From Ochrobactrum sp. BTU1 (GTDB lineage: Bacteria; Pseudomonadota; Alphaproteobacteria; Rhizobiales; Rhizobiaceae), in assembly GCA_018798825.1 (NCBI GenBank), contig CP076355.1:271001-335000 (forward strand): a DNA stretch of 64,000 nt, written 5' to 3'. The notes below the pieces were generated by a model. That model was not told the origin of the DNA and ran no database searches. It saw only the letters and a program-made list of their open reading frames with translations. Position numbers and translations under genes: made by a program. This document shows positions 62,363 to 64,000 of the stretch, in pieces; position 1 is the first letter of the stretch, and every line of letters starts with the position of its first letter.

Positions 62363-63562
62363 ATGAAAAGGCTTCCCGTCACTGTACTCTCCGGCTTTCT
62401 CGGTGCAGGCAAAACCACACTTCTCAATCACGTTCTCAACAATCGCGAGAATCGCCGTGTTGCGGTGATCGTCAATGATATGAGCGAAATCAATATCGAT
62501 GCGGCCCTTGTGCGCGAGGGCGGGGCAGACCTCTCCCGGACCGAGGAACAGCTCGTTGAAATGACCAATGGCTGCATTTGCTGCACTTTGCGAGATGATC
62601 TTTTGAAAGAGGTAGCCCAGCTCGCCGCTCAGGATCGCTTCGATTATCTGCTGATCGAATCGACTGGCATATCGGAGCCTCTGCCGGTGGCAGCAACCTT
62701 TGAGTTTCGTGATGAAAAAGGCGAAAGCCTGTCCGATCTGGCGCGCCTCGATACGATGGTAACGGTGGTTGATGCAGCCAATCTGCTGAAAGATTATTCT
62801 TCAAATGATTTTCTGCGCGACCGCGGTGAATCGCTGGGCGATGAGGATGAGCGTACGCTGGTCGACCTGCTGGTCGAACAGATTGAGTTCGCAGATGTTG
62901 TGATACTCAACAAGATTTCGACTGCGAGCGCGGAGGAGCAAGACCTTGCGCGCAAGGTGATCCGGTCGCTCAATCCCGATGCCCAAATTGAAGAAGTGGA
63001 CTTCGGTCAGGTCGGACTTGATGCGATCCTCAATACACGACGCTTCGATTTCAATCGCGCTCATGAACATCCCCTTTGGTACAAAGAGCTTCACGGCTTT
63101 AACGATCATGTGCCTGAAACAGAAGAATATGGCGTGCACTCATTCGTCTATCGTGCGCGTCGTCCCTTCGATCCGGCCCGCTTTCAGGCCTTTATTGATA
63201 AGAGCTGGCCGGGTGTTGTCCGCGCCAAGGGTTTTTTCTGGCTGGCAACAAGGCCCGACTATGTTGGAGAGCTCAGCCAGGCCGGTGCGCTGGTCCGTAC
63301 CAACAAACGTGGTCGCTGGTGGTCGGCAGTTCCGCGCAGCTATTGGCCGGCAGAACCGGAATGGCATCGTGCAATGCAACCCTATCTCGATGCAGAATGG
63401 GGTGATCGTCGGCAGGAGATCGTCTTTATCGGCGTCGATCCAATGAACAGGGCCGCAATTACCGCCGAGCTTGATGGCTGCCTGGTGCCAGAAGAAGTGT
63501 TCAAGCCGGAAAGTTGGCTGCGCCTGAGTGATCCGTTCCCGAGCTGGTCGGTCGCGGCGTAA
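62363..63562 (+). CDS. CobW/Zng-type zinc-related GTPase
   Basis: 399 residues. Walker [10 protein letters not shown] (11-19), the metal-binding CICC motif (71-74, [12 protein letters not shown]), [12 protein letters not shown] (switch/Walker B region) and NKIS for guanine recognition. A C-terminal CobW_C domain ends near residue 390. Zinc-linked G3E GTPases deliver zinc to client enzymes when zinc is scarce. The nearby Zur box and znu genes point to that group, not to cobalamin synthesis. Confidence 0.92.
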   Translation: MKRLPVTVLSGFLGAGKTTLLNHVLNNRENRRVAVIVNDMSEINIDAALVREGGADLSRTEEQLVEMTNGCICCTLRDDLLKEVAQLAAQDRFDYLLIESTGISEPLPVAATFEFRDEKGESLSDLARLDTMVTVVDAANLLKDYSSNDFLRDRGESLGDEDERTLVDLLVEQIEFADVVILNKISTASAEEQDLARKVIRSLNPDAQIEEVDFGQVGLDAILNTRRFDFNRAHEHPLWYKELHGFNDHVPETEEYGVHSFVYRARRPFDPARFQAFIDKSWPGVVRAKGFFWLATRPDYVGELSQAGALVRTNKRGRWWSAVPRSYWPAEPEWHRAMQPYLDAEWGDRRQEIVFIGVDPMNRAAITAELDGCLVPEEVFKPESWLRLSDPFPSWSVAA

Positions 63563-63566
63563 AAAA

Positions 63567-64000
63567 CTACTCAGCCGACAGCGCGGCGATTTCGGAAGCC
63601 CTGCTGTCGGCAAGCGTGCGATGGTCGAGCACATTGGCGATTGCTTCACGCACGTCGAGCATCATGTGCCGCACTTCACATTCGGTCTCATCGCAGTCAT
63701 CGCACGGCTGGTAGTCGGTCTTGCTGGCGCAGGCGATGGGTGCGAGCGCACCGTCCAATGCGCGGATAATATTGCCAATATGAATTTCACTAGCGGGACG
63801 TGCCAGACAAAAGCCGCCACCCTTGCCTTTGCGACTCAGCACAAAGCCCGCATTGCGTAGTTCGATGAAGATGTTATCGAGAAATTTGCGTGGGATGTGA
63901 TGCCGCTCGGCAATCTCACTTGCGGAAATTAGCTGCCCATTAGACACACCGGCAAGATGAACCATGGCTTTCAGGCCGTATTTGCCTTTTTTGGTTAGCA
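63567..64000 (-). CDS. Rrf2-family transcriptional regulator (start codon cut by one base)
   Basis: The frame runs to the right edge. The last in-window bases read (A)TG CTA ACC AAA AAA, giving MLTKKGKYGLKAMVHLAG, the classic Rrf2 N-terminus, so only the A of ATG is missing. The helix-turn-helix is ISASEIAERHHIPRKFLDNIFIELRNAGFVLSRKGKGGGFCLA. Three later cysteines (IACASKTDYQPCDDCDETECEVRHMM) could hold an Fe-S cluster as in IscR-like members. It converges with the CobW gene four bases away. Confidence 0.9.
   Translation of the reverse strand, partial: LTKKGKYGLKAMVHLAGVSNGQLISASEIAERHHIPRKFLDNIFIELRNAGFVLSRKGKGGGFCLARPASEIHIGNIIRALDGALAPIACASKTDYQPCDDCDETECEVRHMMLDVREAIANVLDHRTLADSRASEIAALSAE

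Noticed and set aside
1..64000. Mobile elements, prophage, CRISPR, tRNA/rRNA or defence systems
   Set aside because: I looked for transposases, integrases, direct-repeat arrays and RNA gene features and saw none. The only repeats are short intergenic palindromic families.

Overview
The window reads as an alphaproteobacterial chromosome of the Brucellaceae (Brucella, formerly Ochrobactrum, group). The evidence is a LuxR-type regulator I recognise as VjbR, an OmpR-type regulator I recognise as FtcR (the homologue of Sinorhizobium Rem), rhizobial flagellar genes (motC, motE, flaF, flbT, a DUF1217 protein, a short flagellin), and a Zur-znuABC cluster. Coding density is high and codon use looks uniform. 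I found no frameshifted gene, no IS element, phage, tRNA, rRNA or CRISPR. Most of the window is well-known biology.

Layout. (1) 1-10545: a surface or exopolysaccharide locus. It has a Wzz/ExoP-type chain-length protein (cut by the left edge), a Wzx-like flippase, four glycosyltransferases (DUF6492, WecG/TagA/CpsF, GT4, GT2), an O-antigen ligase/polymerase-like membrane protein and two Gfo/Idh/MocA oxidoreductases. (2) 10625-20313: a MOSC protein, gnd, a four-gene ABC importer (solute-binding protein, two permeases, ATPase) and an EmrAB-like efflux pair. The pump is divergent from a TetR regulator, with two near-identical palindromic operators between them. (3) 21423-22701: vjbR and a small unknown gene. 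(4) 22772-58140: an unbroken flagellar island of about 35 kb. Leftward: motA-fliM-(coiled-coil gene)-fliN-fliG-flhB. Rightward: (DUF1217)-flgF-fliI-(unknown), flgB-flgC-fliE-flgG-flgA-flgI-motE-flgH-fliL-fliP, fliC, fliF-(FliH-like)-motB-motC-fliK-(lytic transglycosylase), ftcR, flgE, flgK-flgL, flaF-flbT, flgD, fliQ, flhA-fliR-(FliJ-like), the rod-binding protein (CheL/FlgJ-type), then a FlgN-like gene and an unknown membrane protein. (5) 58206-63562: a PilZ protein, then zur-znuB-znuC divergent from znuA, and a CobW/Zng GTPase; Zur-box-like palindromes lie before znu and cobW. (6) The right edge holds an Rrf2-type regulator lacking only the first base of its start codon.

How it works together. 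The island encodes the C and MS rings, rod, hook, junctions, filament, export gate and ATPase, stator and periplasmic motility proteins. FtcR and possibly VjbR are the resident regulators. No chemotaxis (che) genes are in the window. The most useful new observation is a repeated element. Seven transcription-unit heads in the flagellar island carry a CAAGC core, usually preceded by TTCGCG-like bases, and part of a tandem 11-bp repeat. It lies a few tens of bases before motA, the DUF1217 gene, flgB, fliF, flgE, flhA and the rod-binding gene. An 11-bp period suits an OmpR/PhoB-type activator, so FtcR is the obvious candidate. TTAA-N7-TTAA (CtrA-type) sites sit before fliC and ftcR. Several small conserved-looking proteins inside flagellar operons have no assigned role and are the best candidates for undescribed flagellar parts.
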